A DNA stretch of 42,914 nt from an uncultured Candidatus Saccharibacteria bacterium (GCA_948944455.1 CARBES010000005.1:1-42914); one strand, 5' to 3'. Positions 8,879 to 17,165 are shown, numbered from the stretch's first letter. Program-made: numbers and translations. Notes: generated by a model from the letters alone, not told the origin.

Positions 8879-9322
8879 TTAGGCAATGCTCTTAATTTTA
8901 ACCTTCTTCCCATTGAAGTCAAAGGAGTCCCCAGCCTTACGGCCAATCAATTCCTTGCCAATTGGCGATTCGTGGGAAATCTTGCCTTCGAGCGGGTTCG
9001 CTTCGACTGGACCAACTATAGTATAGGTGACTTCTTTACCGCCCATATCGATTACTGCGGTTGCACCGATAATGATCGTATCGGTTTTCTTGGCTTTTAT
9101 CAAAGTAGCATTTTTGAGAGTTTCTTCGATTTCGAGGATACGGTTCTCAACGTTCTTTTGCTCGGCACGAGCATCAGTGTATTCTTGATTTTCCGATAAG
9201 TCGCCAAAGGCGCGTGCGGTAGCGATTCGCTCGGCGATAGCTGGGCGTTGCGCAACAAGTTCTGCTAATTCGTGTTCAAGTTCGGCATATCCTGCCGGAG
9301 TGAGGTTAATTGTCTTTTTCAT
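8879..9322 (-). CDS. greA: Transcription elongation factor GreA
   Basis: GreA rescues backtracked RNA polymerase by stimulating transcript cleavage in the secondary channel. The ATG at 9322 gives a 147-aa protein starting MKKTINLTPAGY, close to family length; an in-frame ATG 13 codons earlier would add a non-family sequence. The N-terminal coiled coil spans about residues 10-75, and its tip has the acidic DLSENQEYTDARAEQ segment that reaches the polymerase active site. The C-terminal FKBP-like domain holds SPIGKELIGRKAGD. A TATAAT without the upstream TG ends 15 bases before the ATG. The gene stands alone between proS and lysS with its own terminator. Confidence 0.95.
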   Translation of the reverse strand: MKKTINLTPAGYAELEHELAELVAQRPAIAERIATARAFGDLSENQEYTDARAEQKNVENRILEIEETLKNATLIKAKKTDTIIIGATAVIDMGGKEVTYTIVGPVEANPLEGKISHESPIGKELIGRKAGDSFDFNGKKVKIKSIA

Positions 9323-9337
9323 AACTGCTAAAAGTTT

Positions 9338-9346
9338 ATTATAGAA
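9338..9346 (-). promoter_or_regulatory. Probable -10 box of greA
   Basis: TATAAT on the minus strand is preceded by TTC rather than TG-N. It ends 15 bases before the ATG, which predicts a leader of about 8 bases. There is no well-placed -35 box. Confidence 0.4.
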
Positions 9347-9456
9347 TAATATGAAAGTCAAGGACTTCCTAAAGGAAACCTTGTTGATGGGCGTTACCCC
9401 GAAGAAAAGCTTGTTCTTCTTCGATCAGCCCCTATGTCAGCTCAATAAAAATTAGC

Positions 9457-10695
9457 TTAAAACGCGATAGTTTTGAAATTAAATGTATCGGCTGGGAAAA
9501 TCTTAGTTTCACCAGTTGCACGATTCATGACTTCAATTTCATTCTTTTCAAGTCCACGGTCGGAGACAATTACGCGATACGGCAAACCGATTAGATCGGC
9601 ATTTGCAAACTTCTCGCCTGGGCGAAGATCGCGGTCATCATACAGTACATCATCCTCATGCCCTACGTAAAATTCCTCGGCCTTTTTGGTGCCAGCTTCG
9701 CCAATCGAGATGAGGTAATATTTATACGGTGCGACTTGCTCTGGCCAGACGAGGCCTTTGTCATCAGCGTATTTCTCAGCAATCACGCCCACAACGCGCG
9801 AGATGCCGATGCCGTAACATCCCATGAGAACTGGCTTCTTCGTGCCGTCTTGGTCCATAAATTCGAGGCCGAGCGGCGCAGAATATTTCGTCTTTAAGGT
9901 AAAAATGTTACCGACTTCGGCAGCCTTGGCGGATTGCAGTTCCTCGCGCTTTACGCCCAGCTCAGCAAGGACCTCGTCATTCAAAACTTCTTCATTTAAT
10001 ACGACTGATCTATCTGCGTTATAGTAGACCGTATCTTCACCAATGTCCGTCAAAGTTTGAAACTCATGGCTATACTTAGCGAACACGCCGCCACTAGCGA
10101 AAGTCTGATAAGTATCTTCGCTTATGCCTAACCGGTCATAAATTTTTTTGTAAGCTGTCTCGGCCTTATGATAGAATTCATCGTGCTGCGCTTCAGTCGC
10201 TGCAAAGCTATAAAGATCCTTCATAATAAATTCGCGCGTACGCATAATACCAGACTTTGCACGCAGTTCATTGCGGAATTTGGTCTGAATCTGGTAAGCG
10301 GCTAATGGCAAATCTTTGTAGCTATTAATGTACGTCTTCATGAGATTCGTAATCGGCTCTTCGTGGGTCGGGGCGAGACCTAGTTCTCCGCCCGCCGCTA
10401 GCTCCGTGCGAAACCAAACGTCCATTTTTTCAATATCCCAACGATCAGTTTTTTGCCACGGCTCAGGATTCTGCAAAGTCGAAAGTAGAATTTCCTGGCA
10501 GCCAATTGCGTCAAGCTCATCACGAACGATGGCTTTGATGTTGTCTAGTACCCGAAGCCCAAGCGGGAGATAATCATAGACACCAGCCAATTCCTTATGA
10601 ACATAGCCGGCTCGTGATAAATACTGTGCGCCACGCGCAGTTTCGTCTTTTGGCGCATCATGAAGAGTTTTTACAAATGAATGACTTAAACGCAT
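9457..10695 (-). CDS. proS: Prolyl-tRNA synthetase, short form without editing insertion
   Basis: This class II synthetase charges tRNA-Pro. At 412 aa it is much shorter than the roughly 570-aa bacterial enzyme: the sequence goes from motif 2 (TKFRNELRAKSGIMRTREFI) through the region with DLYSF to the C-terminal half without room for the roughly 180-residue INS editing domain. The N-terminal part has GAQYLSRAGYVHKELAGVYD, and motif 3 lies around LMGCYGIGISRVVG. The C-terminal anticodon-binding domain ends in FNFKTIAF. Loss of INS implies that mischarged Ala-tRNA-Pro must be tolerated or cleared in trans. The promoter gives a nearly leaderless mRNA. Confidence 0.94.
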   Translation of the reverse strand: MRLSHSFVKTLHDAPKDETARGAQYLSRAGYVHKELAGVYDYLPLGLRVLDNIKAIVRDELDAIGCQEILLSTLQNPEPWQKTDRWDIEKMDVWFRTELAAGGELGLAPTHEEPITNLMKTYINSYKDLPLAAYQIQTKFRNELRAKSGIMRTREFIMKDLYSFAATEAQHDEFYHKAETAYKKIYDRLGISEDTYQTFASGGVFAKYSHEFQTLTDIGEDTVYYNADRSVVLNEEVLNDEVLAELGVKREELQSAKAAEVGNIFTLKTKYSAPLGLEFMDQDGTKKPVLMGCYGIGISRVVGVIAEKYADDKGLVWPEQVAPYKYYLISIGEAGTKKAEEFYVGHEDDVLYDDRDLRPGEKFANADLIGLPYRVIVSDRGLEKNEIEVMNRATGETKIFPADTFNFKTIAF

Positions 10696-10705
10696 AATAG
10701 TTTAT

Positions 10706-10714
10706 ATTATAGCA
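10706..10714 (-). promoter_or_regulatory. Extended -10 promoter of proS (near-leaderless)
   Basis: The minus strand reads TGCTATAAT, a perfect extended -10, ending 10 bases before the ATG at 10695. There is no -35 match. Confidence 0.65.
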
Positions 10715-10736
10715 TAATCTAGGGCGATGCGGCCGA

Positions 10737-11342
10737 TTATACCTTCTGAATGAAATAGTTGCCCCAATGATTCTCGCCGCTCCTGCTGCGTTTTGGGGAA
10801 ATATTCATGTTAAAATTAATGATTTCTGCTTTCTGGGGCAGTTTAGCTAGTAGCTTGCCCAGTTTCTCGGGCGTAGTCTGGATATAGGTTTTGCCTTCTT
10901 TGGCACGAACGCCGTCGCCTAGCTTGAAGGACGTATAGATAATTCCGCGCGGTTTTAAAGCGCGGAGCATCTTTGCAAAAATTTCTGGTAGTTCTTCAGG
11001 AACAACATGCAGAATCGAGGCGCTTGCCCAAATTCCATCGTATCTTTCGACGTCGTTTAATTCCGAAAAGAGCATTTGCTCGACTGGCTGGCCGATAAAA
11101 TTGCTTGCCAACTGGCACATTTCTGGCGATCCGTCCACCGAGCGCACCTTACAATCATGCTCTAAGAGATATTTACTATCGCGACCCGAGCCACAACCAA
11201 AGTCCAAGATGTAGGCATTCTCTGGGAGCAACGATAGAAAATGCTGCAAGTGTCTTTCGACTGTATTACGATAACGCTCCATGGAGTGAGTTTGTTCGAA
11301 GTATAATTCGGCATTCTGATTATAAAAATCTAGCGAGCTCAT
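10737..11342 (-). CDS. Class I SAM-dependent methyltransferase
   Basis: This is a predicted methyltransferase of unknown substrate, 201 aa. The SAM-binding motif I is ILDFGCGSGRDSKYL at about residues 45-59, and the acidic end of the second strand is VRSVDGSPEM. The WASASILHVVPEEL segment corresponds to motif IV and post-motif regions of the Methyltransf_11/25 type. It is the last gene of rseP-CPBP-methyltransferase, starting 11 bases after the CPBP stop without a strong Shine-Dalgarno. The tail is basic (ISPKRSRSGENHWGN). The sequence does not show whether it acts on a small molecule, lipid or protein. Confidence 0.82.
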   Translation of the reverse strand: MSSLDFYNQNAELYFEQTHSMERYRNTVERHLQHFLSLLPENAYILDFGCGSGRDSKYLLEHDCKVRSVDGSPEMCQLASNFIGQPVEQMLFSELNDVERYDGIWASASILHVVPEELPEIFAKMLRALKPRGIIYTSFKLGDGVRAKEGKTYIQTTPEKLGKLLAKLPQKAEIINFNMNISPKRSRSGENHWGNYFIQKV

Positions 11343-11353
11343 TCTAGGTCAGC

Positions 11354-12238
11354 CTAAACCGCAACATATAATATATAGAAGGCGATGCCGTTCGAGAGCA
11401 TATGGAGTAAAATACCACTCCAAATTGTTCCGGTTATTTCGCGCAAGCTACACATAACGACACTGAGAGCAAAAGTCGCTACACCAACGTTCCACTGACC
11501 GTGCAATAAGCCGAACAATGCTGAAACTAACAGCGTTGCCGAAACCGCACTTAGCTTCGTACGCATTTTGCCATAAAGCCAACCGCGCATGAGAATCTCT
11601 TCGGCGATCGGTGCAATCAGAACCAATGCAATCATCGCCATCACGCGATCGCCAGTCGTGATGAAATAGCCAAAACCAACATCCTGCGTCTGGTCCTTAT
11701 TAAACCATTCGAAGATAGACATCGCCACCGTAAGTACGTTCGCTAAAACTAAGTAGGCGACGTAGCCGATCGGGGCCAAACCAATGTCGACAAAAGTCGG
11801 GAAATCGCCCATACCCATTTCATTACGATTGGTCGCAAGCGGGTTGTTTTTGACCGAAATCGGAGTACTTAAGACTTTTTCTTCAACCGCATCTTCTGTT
11901 TGAGCTGCTTTCGTGCCCGGATTAGCGAGTCTGCGGCGGGCCTTAGCTTGACGCCAGAGCCTTGGCGGCAGCCAAACGACTAGCACAATTGTTAGTGCGT
12001 ACTGTAAAATGCTATAAACCAATGTCCAAAGCGGCTTCGTCACAGCCTCGCCTAGCAATATACGCATCGGGTAGGCAACAATGATCTGGCTAGCGGTAAA
12101 ACTCAGCGCCACCCAAGCCAGCAAAAAGACTACGAAAGCGATTTTTTCTTTATCGAAATGCCATTTCTGACGCGGCTTTGTGGCTTTAGTGCCGGTTTTA
12201 ACTGTTTTCTTGACAGTCTTCTGCTCTTCGTTTTTCAT
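11354..12238 (-). CDS. CPBP family intramembrane metalloprotease (CAAX/Abi type)
   Basis: This predicted membrane protease is 294 aa. A Lys-rich cytoplasmic N-terminus (residues 1-30) is followed by about seven hydrophobic helices. The glutamate motif PIAEEILMRGW near residue 210 and the later FGLLHGQWN and HMLSNG histidine motifs match the CPBP active site. A charged loop near residues 95-130 separates the first helices from the core. Its ATG is 3 bases after the rseP stop. The family includes CAAX-type proteases and bacteriocin self-immunity proteins. Two members in this window suggest diversification, but no substrate can be named. Confidence 0.87.
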   Translation of the reverse strand: MKNEEQKTVKKTVKTGTKATKPRQKWHFDKEKIAFVVFLLAWVALSFTASQIIVAYPMRILLGEAVTKPLWTLVYSILQYALTIVLVVWLPPRLWRQAKARRRLANPGTKAAQTEDAVEEKVLSTPISVKNNPLATNRNEMGMGDFPTFVDIGLAPIGYVAYLVLANVLTVAMSIFEWFNKDQTQDVGFGYFITTGDRVMAMIALVLIAPIAEEILMRGWLYGKMRTKLSAVSATLLVSALFGLLHGQWNVGVATFALSVVMCSLREITGTIWSGILLHMLSNGIAFYILYVAV

Positions 12239-12241
12239 AGT

Positions 12242-13477
12242 TTAAAACAGCTTCACGATATCTAATACCGTAATGATCACGATAAGTGCCAACAAGACTA
12301 AGAAGGCGCGCGAGACAATCTTTTCCTCAGTCTCTTTGGTCAGTTTTTTGCCACGAAGCTTATATAGCGCAATTAGTAGCCAGCGACCACCATCTAGAGC
12401 CGGGATTGGCAGAACGTTCATGCAGGCAAGAGATACCGAAATCAGGGCGGCGAGAAAAGCTAGATTCGGCGCCCCAGCCTCGGCAAAAGCCGGGAACATC
12501 ACTCCTACGATACCGACCGGTCCTGAGACTGAATCGCCAACCGTAGCAAGATCTTGTTTGCCGTCCTCGCGCACTTCAGCGCTTGGACTAAATTGTCGCC
12601 CAATCCCCGAAATTAAGTTCCAGACCAAGTCACCCAGCCCCTTGAAAGTTTCACCGGTAAGTTGTACGGCTAATCCGACACCGACGATTGGCGCCGACCA
12701 AGTTGAGCGAATGAAGCGCTGACCATATTCTTGCATTTCGATACCAAGGCTATACTCCGCATCAGCAGGATTCAAAGTCGCAATAAGCTCCTTGAGTTCA
12801 GCATCGTCGCCACGTTTAATCTTATATTTTACTTCCTTACCAGCATTGTCTTTACCGTAGTTAATGATGTCGGAAGCCGACGTTACAGTCTGTCCATCGC
12901 CAAAACTAATAATTTCGTCTTCCGCCTCGAAACCGGCCTTTTCGGCTGGCGATCCTTCGATCACCTTTGCTACGACGACGCCGTGACCAACAATTTCCTC
13001 AGTAGCATCCTGGCCTAGATAGAACTGCCCCGGAAGGAACTGCGGCATACCGGTGAAAGCCAGGACCGTCAACACGATCGCGGCTATTAACCAGTTCATT
13101 GCAACGCCACCAAACAAAATCTTCGTCTTAGCCCAAAAACTCGTTGCCCCAAAAGTCCCTTTACGCGTATCGGCATCCGACTCGCCATCCATTGAGCAAA
13201 AGCCGCCAATCGGTAGCCAGTTAATGCTAAAAACTAAATTATCTTGGGGCTTTTGCCAGTCAGCTTTCGAAAGCCGAAGCCACTTCTTTTCAGTCTTGTC
13301 ACCTTTTTTCCATTTCGGGTTACGCACCCAAGCAATTGCACGGGGCGGAAAGCCAATACCGAATTCTTTTACCGTTACTCCGTTGCGGCGGGCCATTATA
13401 AAATGTCCGAACTCATGCGCAACAATGAGCCCCATCAAAATTAAAAGTCCGATAATTACCCCAAATACAACATTCAT
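12242..13477 (-). CDS. rseP: Site-2 protease RseP
   Basis: This intramembrane zinc metalloprotease cleaves transmembrane segments of anti-sigma factors or signal-peptide remnants. The 411-aa protein has HEFGH at residues 21-25 in the first helix. A PDZ domain follows at about 165-240 (with GSPAEKAGFEAEDEIISF), and the second zinc-site motif MNVLPIPALDGGRW lies near residue 358. An insertion of about 45 residues after the first helix is Lys/Trp-rich. The ATG lies 6 bases after an extended -10, so the gene has a leaderless promoter besides following uppS. The position after uppS matches the usual bacterial order, although cdsA and dxr are missing. Confidence 0.94.
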   Translation of the reverse strand: MNVVFGVIIGLLILMGLIVAHEFGHFIMARRNGVTVKEFGIGFPPRAIAWVRNPKWKKGDKTEKKWLRLSKADWQKPQDNLVFSINWLPIGGFCSMDGESDADTRKGTFGATSFWAKTKILFGGVAMNWLIAAIVLTVLAFTGMPQFLPGQFYLGQDATEEIVGHGVVVAKVIEGSPAEKAGFEAEDEIISFGDGQTVTSASDIINYGKDNAGKEVKYKIKRGDDAELKELIATLNPADAEYSLGIEMQEYGQRFIRSTWSAPIVGVGLAVQLTGETFKGLGDLVWNLISGIGRQFSPSAEVREDGKQDLATVGDSVSGPVGIVGVMFPAFAEAGAPNLAFLAALISVSLACMNVLPIPALDGGRWLLIALYKLRGKKLTKETEEKIVSRAFLVLLALIVIITVLDIVKLF

Positions 13478-13483
13478 GAGACT

Positions 13484-13492
13484 ATTTTATCA
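13484..13492 (-). promoter_or_regulatory. Extended -10 promoter of rseP (leaderless)
   Basis: The minus strand reads TGATAAAAT, ending 6 bases before the ATG at 13477. There is no -35 match. Confidence 0.6.
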
Positions 13493-13537
13493 TACTTTCA
13501 AGTACTAGCATTAACTTTTTTGACGTTTTGGCGCGTA

Positions 13538-14218
13538 TTACTTACCGAAACGGCGCTGTCGATCATTATAGTTGTCGATAACTAATTTAAGATCTTCCTT
13601 AGCAAAGGCTGGGAAAAACTTATCGATAAAAAGAAGCTCCGCATAAGCTGCTCGCCAAAGCATGAAACCAGACGTGCGTTCTTCACCGCTCGTACGCACA
13701 ACAAAATCACAATCCGGAATCTCGGGATGATAGAGATACTTTTGAAAGTTCTCTGGCGTATAATTTTGATCACCAGATTCGATCATTTTCTTGGCAGCAT
13801 CGACAATTTCCCACTGTCCACCATAATTAAAACAAAAGCAAACAGTCAGACCAGTATTATCTTTTGTCGAAGCTTCAGATTCCATGAGGCTTTGCCAAAT
13901 TTTCGGATCAACATGCTCAGGACGACCAAGGATCGCGATACGCATGTTGTATTTCTGAGCTTTTTTCGTCAAACGACCAATTTCGGAAGCTACCATACCC
14001 ATGAGGTAGTCGACCTCCTCTTTAGAACGGCTCCAGTTCTCGGTACTGAAGATAAAGAAAGAAACGTATTTAATATCAGTGTTCGCCAATTCCTCAATAA
14101 TCATCTCTGCGACTTTTGAGCCCTTACGGTGCCCTTCCAAAGTAGGTAGACCATGTTCTTTAGCCCATCGACGATTACCATCAGCGATAAAACCGATGTG
14201 TGTAAGTTTATTTGTCAT
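13538..14218 (-). CDS. uppS: Isoprenyl (undecaprenyl) diphosphate synthase
   Basis: This cis-prenyltransferase makes the C55 lipid carrier from farnesyl and isopentenyl diphosphates. The 226-aa length is slightly short. Motif I is FIADGNRRWAKEHG with catalytic Asp13, followed by GHRKGS. STENWSRSKEEVDYLM is motif II/III, and RTSGEERTSGFMLWRAAYAE carries the diphosphate-binding arginines, with the usual SGE-x-R-x-S-xF pattern. Its ATG overlaps the frr stop by one base (TAATG). With no dxr next to rseP, its substrates are probably made elsewhere or scavenged. Confidence 0.95.
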   Translation of the reverse strand: MTNKLTHIGFIADGNRRWAKEHGLPTLEGHRKGSKVAEMIIEELANTDIKYVSFFIFSTENWSRSKEEVDYLMGMVASEIGRLTKKAQKYNMRIAILGRPEHVDPKIWQSLMESEASTKDNTGLTVCFCFNYGGQWEIVDAAKKMIESGDQNYTPENFQKYLYHPEIPDCDFVVRTSGEERTSGFMLWRAAYAELLFIDKFFPAFAKEDLKLVIDNYNDRQRRFGK

Positions 14219-14760
14219 TAGATCGCCATGATCTCCGCGGTTTTAGCTTTGAATAGCACGTCAATCTTGTCGGTATAGCTCTTCGTTAGTTCATCAATAC
14301 TCTTTTCGGCTCGTTTTACGGTATCTTCTGGCAGTTCAGCCGTCTTGAGCTCTTTGCGGGCATCTTCTCGGACGTTACGGATGGCAACTTTAGCATCCTC
14401 AACTTTGCTAGAGGCAGTTTTTACGATTTCTTTGCGTCGCTCTTCGGTTAGTGGGGGGACCGGCACTCGTACGACATGACCATCGTCAGATGGGTTAAGT
14501 CCAAGAGTCTGATCTTCGCGAATCGCCTTAGAGATAGCTTGAATATTAGCGGGATCAAACGGAGTAACCTGAAGCATGGTCCCACCCGAAGCTGTCACGT
14601 TAGCGACTTGGTTTAATGGCATGAATTGGCCATATGCTTCGACTTTGATATTGGCAAGCATATCAGGGTGTGCACGTCCAGTACGGACTTTTTTCATTTC
14701 ATCTTGAAAGCGTTGCACCGCGGCTTCCATAGCTTTGCGATATTCATTGTCGTCAAACAT
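14218..14760 (-). CDS. frr: Ribosome recycling factor
   Basis: RRF, with EF-G, splits the post-termination ribosome. The 180-aa length is close to the usual 185. The three-helix bundle is formed by residues 1-30 and 105-180, and the conserved RTGRAHPDMLANIKVEAYG segment leads into the beta/alpha/beta domain. ERRKEIVKTASSKVEDAKVAIRNVR-type residues are seen in the second helix. A strong Shine-Dalgarno (TAGGAGGT) lies 5-6 bases before the ATG. pyrH, which normally separates tsf and frr, is absent: the tsf stop is only 20 bases upstream. Confidence 0.96.
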   Translation of the reverse strand: MFDDNEYRKAMEAAVQRFQDEMKKVRTGRAHPDMLANIKVEAYGQFMPLNQVANVTASGGTMLQVTPFDPANIQAISKAIREDQTLGLNPSDDGHVVRVPVPPLTEERRKEIVKTASSKVEDAKVAIRNVREDARKELKTAELPEDTVKRAEKSIDELTKSYTDKIDVLFKAKTAEIMAI

Positions 14761-14780
14761 ATAACCTCCTAAGTTTGTTT

Positions 14781-15404
14781 TTACTCAGTTACGCCGAGTT
14801 CGAGACGCTTGAACTGACGAACAGTGATATTTTCACCAGTTTTTGCAATAGCCTCTTTGATAAATTGAGCAACTGTTAGACTATCATCCATGATGTACGG
14901 TTGTTCCATGAGAACCTTGTCAGAGAAGGCCTTTTTAACTTGACCGCTGATAATCTGGTCTTTCATGTTTTCTGGACCATGGAAGTTGTCTTCGAATTCT
15001 TTCTTTTTGGCGTTCAGGACGTCTTCTGGTACATCTTCAATTGTAACGTAAAGTGGGGTCATTGAAGCAACTTGCATCGCAATTTTGTGGGCAAGATCTT
15101 TGAATTCGTCGGTTTTGGCGACGAAGCTAGTCTCGCAGTTTACTTCGACGATTGCGCCAAGGCGACCATCATGAATATAAGAGTCGATAATACCTTCGCG
15201 GGTTTCACGGTCGCCACGCTTTTCGGCTTTGGTCATACCTTTTTTGCGCATTGCGTCAAGCGCTTTGTCGAAATCGCCTTTCGCTTCAACAAGTGCCTGC
15301 TTCGCATCAGTAAGCCCGACGCCCGAAAGCTCTTTCAATTTCTTAATTAGCTCAATCGAAATAGCCTTAACTTCGCCGGCTTTCTCTTTTAGTTCTTGGC
15401 TCAT
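14781..15404 (-). CDS. tsf: Translation elongation factor Ts
   Basis: EF-Ts exchanges GDP for GTP on EF-Tu. The 207-aa protein has the N-terminal UBA-like domain at about residues 15-55 (LKELSGVGLTDAKQALVEA), with the GVG-x-x-xAK motif, then EVNCETSFVAKTDEF, the TDF-loop region that contacts EF-Tu. It is shorter than the roughly 280-aa E. coli protein, as in many bacteria with one reduced core subdomain. A strong Shine-Dalgarno (AAGGAGGAAG) is 3-4 bases from the ATG. It is the second gene of the rpsB operon. Confidence 0.96.
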   Translation of the reverse strand: MSQELKEKAGEVKAISIELIKKLKELSGVGLTDAKQALVEAKGDFDKALDAMRKKGMTKAEKRGDRETREGIIDSYIHDGRLGAIVEVNCETSFVAKTDEFKDLAHKIAMQVASMTPLYVTIEDVPEDVLNAKKKEFEDNFHGPENMKDQIISGQVKKAFSDKVLMEQPYIMDDSLTVAQFIKEAIAKTGENITVRQFKRLELGVTE

Positions 15405-15466
15405 TCTTCCTCCTTATTTTTTGAGTTTTTGACAAAATTTGACAAAAAGTGGTTCTTAAGCTTACT

Positions 15467-16165
15467 TTAAGCTTCTTTCTTATTTGCGCCTTCTTTGATA
15501 GCGGCAACAACGTAGTCAAGAATCAATTGGACAGACTTAATCGCGTCGTCGTTGGCTGGGATAACGTAGTCGACATTAGTCGGGTCAACGTTAGTATCGA
15601 CGATTGCAAATACCGGGATCTTGAGAGTGTTAGCTTCTTTGATAGCGTTTTTATCCTGGCAGGCGTCAGCAATCACGAGAGCGGCTGGCTGTTCATTCAT
15701 ATCCTTGATGCCGCCGTAGCGCTCGTTCAAGAGGTCGATTTCTTCCTGATAGCGCTGGACTTCGAGCTTCGAGTAGCGAGCTTCGAGTTCACCTGAAGCC
15801 ATACGGCGTTCAAGGTCCTTAAGCTTCTTAATCTGCTTATTTACAGTGTCGACGTTAGTTAAAACACCACCAACCCAACGTACGGTGACGTATGGCATAT
15901 CAACCGACTCTGCAGCGGCCTTAGTGATGTCTTTAAGCTGTTTCTTTGTGCCGACGAAGAGAATCTTCTTACCGCTCGCAGCAATCTTAGTGAGTTCTGG
16001 GAGAGCAGCCTCGAGAGCCTCAACAGTCTTTTCGAGATTAATAATATGGCCACCTTGGCGTTTGCTGTGGATGTATGGCGCCATCTTTGGGTGCCAGCGG
16101 CTAGTTTTGTGGCCGAAGTGCGCGCCCGATTCGAGCAATGCCTTCATGTCGATATCTATGGTCAT
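15467..16165 (-). CDS. rpsB: 30S ribosomal protein S2
   Basis: This small-subunit ribosomal protein is 232 aa. The N-terminal signature MKALLESGAHFGHKTSRWHP is complete, and the conserved FVGTKKQL, WVGGVLTN and PVFAIVDTNVDP segments follow. It heads the rpsB-tsf-frr-uppS operon. The ATG has AAAGGAT 7 bases upstream. A consensus promoter lies at 16255-16283, leaving an mRNA leader of about 83 bases with a strong stem structure, which suggests translational autoregulation by S2 as in other bacteria. The C-terminus ends in a short Lys/Glu tail. Confidence 0.97.
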   Translation of the reverse strand: MTIDIDMKALLESGAHFGHKTSRWHPKMAPYIHSKRQGGHIINLEKTVEALEAALPELTKIAASGKKILFVGTKKQLKDITKAAAESVDMPYVTVRWVGGVLTNVDTVNKQIKKLKDLERRMASGELEARYSKLEVQRYQEEIDLLNERYGGIKDMNEQPAALVIADACQDKNAIKEANTLKIPVFAIVDTNVDPTNVDYVIPANDDAIKSVQLILDYVVAAIKEGANKKEA

Positions 16166-16185
16166 GTGGTTATCCTTTCACTTAG

Positions 16186-16228
16186 GCTACAGGATCGACG
16201 CTACCCGCGTCAGGAAACCTCCTGTAGC
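16186..16228 (-). promoter_or_regulatory. Structured 5' leader of rpsB
   Basis: On the minus strand GCTACAGGA (16228-16220) pairs perfectly with TCCTGTAGC (16194-16186). Inside it GACGC pairs with GCGTC around a five-base loop (16197-16211). The stem base is 20 bases from the ATG and the AGGAGG in its 5' arm is partly sequestered. rpsB leaders that bind S2 are known in other bacteria; that this is the local equivalent is inference. Confidence 0.6.
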
Positions 16229-16254
16229 TGTTTCATTTGATATATTCTGTGATA

Positions 16255-16283
16255 ATTATAGCGCAGTTGGAGAGATATGTCAA
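16255..16283 (-). promoter_or_regulatory. Sigma70-type promoter of the rpsB operon
   Basis: TTGACA (16283-16278), a spacer of 17, then TATAAT (16260-16255), both boxes perfect. The predicted start is near 16248. The -35 overlaps the end of the truncated add frame. Confidence 0.85.
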
Positions 16284-17138
16284 ACATTTTGCAAAAAGTT
16301 AGGCGCGCTCAAACTCGAGCGCGCCCGCCAAGCTACTGTTATGTTTGAAACGGTGCGATTATCGGCATCGATCACGACCGGAATACCCATGTCGAGTAGA
16401 CGCTTGACGGGATGTTCCTCGGGTGACCGATAGAGATGAGTATCGAAGTTGCTGGTTACACAAATTTCCAACGGAATCTGTTTCGCGATGAGCTTTTTCA
16501 TAGTGCAATTAGATTCAGCCGACCGCACACCATGGCCGATTCGTTGCGCGCCAAAGCAAATCGCATCGTTGACACCTTGATAAGAATCAGCCTCTCCAGC
16601 GTGAATCGTGAAGGGTATACCCCGTTGCTTTGCTAACGCAAAAAGCTCCTCAAATTCGCAATTTGGATGGGCGGCCTCGTCTCCTGCTAAATCAATCCCG
16701 CAAACTCCGCGGTCTAGCGCCTCCTGAGCTAGCGAGATAATCTGTTCATTCTTTGCTCGCGGAAAGTCGCGCATCATGCAAAGGATAAGATTCGACTTCA
16801 ACTCTGGCACTGCCCGCAGCCCCTCCAGTACTGCTTGGATTACTTGATACGGATATAGCCCCTGTCGCGTGTGGTATAGTGGGCAAAAACGCACCTCAGC
16901 ATAGATGACACTATCAGCAACCAGAGCTAACGCCAACCGGTAAGCCGCGTCGCGCAGGCTCTGCCAACTCTGCAATAATTCAATTGGTGTAACTAAATTT
17001 ACTCAGGTAATCTGCCAGGCTATCCGATCCGTGACCAATCATCTCTTGAGAAACATCGTGCCCCGCGATCTCTGCCGCGAGGGCCTGGTCGAGCGATCCA
17101 TCCAAGTGGGTATGCAGTGCGATTTTCTTCATTTTCAT
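16280..17138 (-). pseudogene. add: Adenosine deaminase, frameshifted and 3'-truncated
   Basis: This is a remnant of adenosine/AMP deaminase, which would convert adenosine to inosine in purine salvage. The start is ATG 17138, with AGGAAGG 6 bases upstream. The first frame carries the zinc motif HTHLDGSL and ends in a stop at 16980. The second frame, open from about 16996, continues with PIELLQ, then YAEVRFCPLYH, FTIHAGEADSY, RIGHGVR, LEICVTSNF and DADNRTVSNIT. One extra base near 16990-17000 explains the break. The family normally continues about 45 residues after the last motif. Here that part is missing, replaced by a terminator and the rpsB promoter. Catalytic residues survive, so decay is recent, or the frameshift is a sequencing error; the 3' loss is harder to explain that way. 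Confidence 0.85.
16291..16325 (-). terminator. Rho-independent terminator after the add remnant
   Basis: On the minus strand GGCGCGCTC pairs with GAGCGCGCC (9 bp, loop of 6), followed by TAACTTTTT. The hairpin is inside the residual open frame. The same TAACTTTTT tail follows the 81-aa gene at 17754. Confidence 0.9.
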
Positions 17139-17165
17139 CAATTCCTTCCTATTTAAGGTAGCCAT

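Noticed and set aside
9362..9456. Terminator between proS and greA
   Set aside because: A 7-bp inverted repeat (CGAAGAA/TTCTTCG) exists but no T-tract follows on the minus strand.
12273..13508. Overlapping plus-strand frames of 149 and 151 codons over rseP
   Set aside because: Shadows of rseP, whose HEFGH, PDZ and LDGG motifs are intact on the minus strand.
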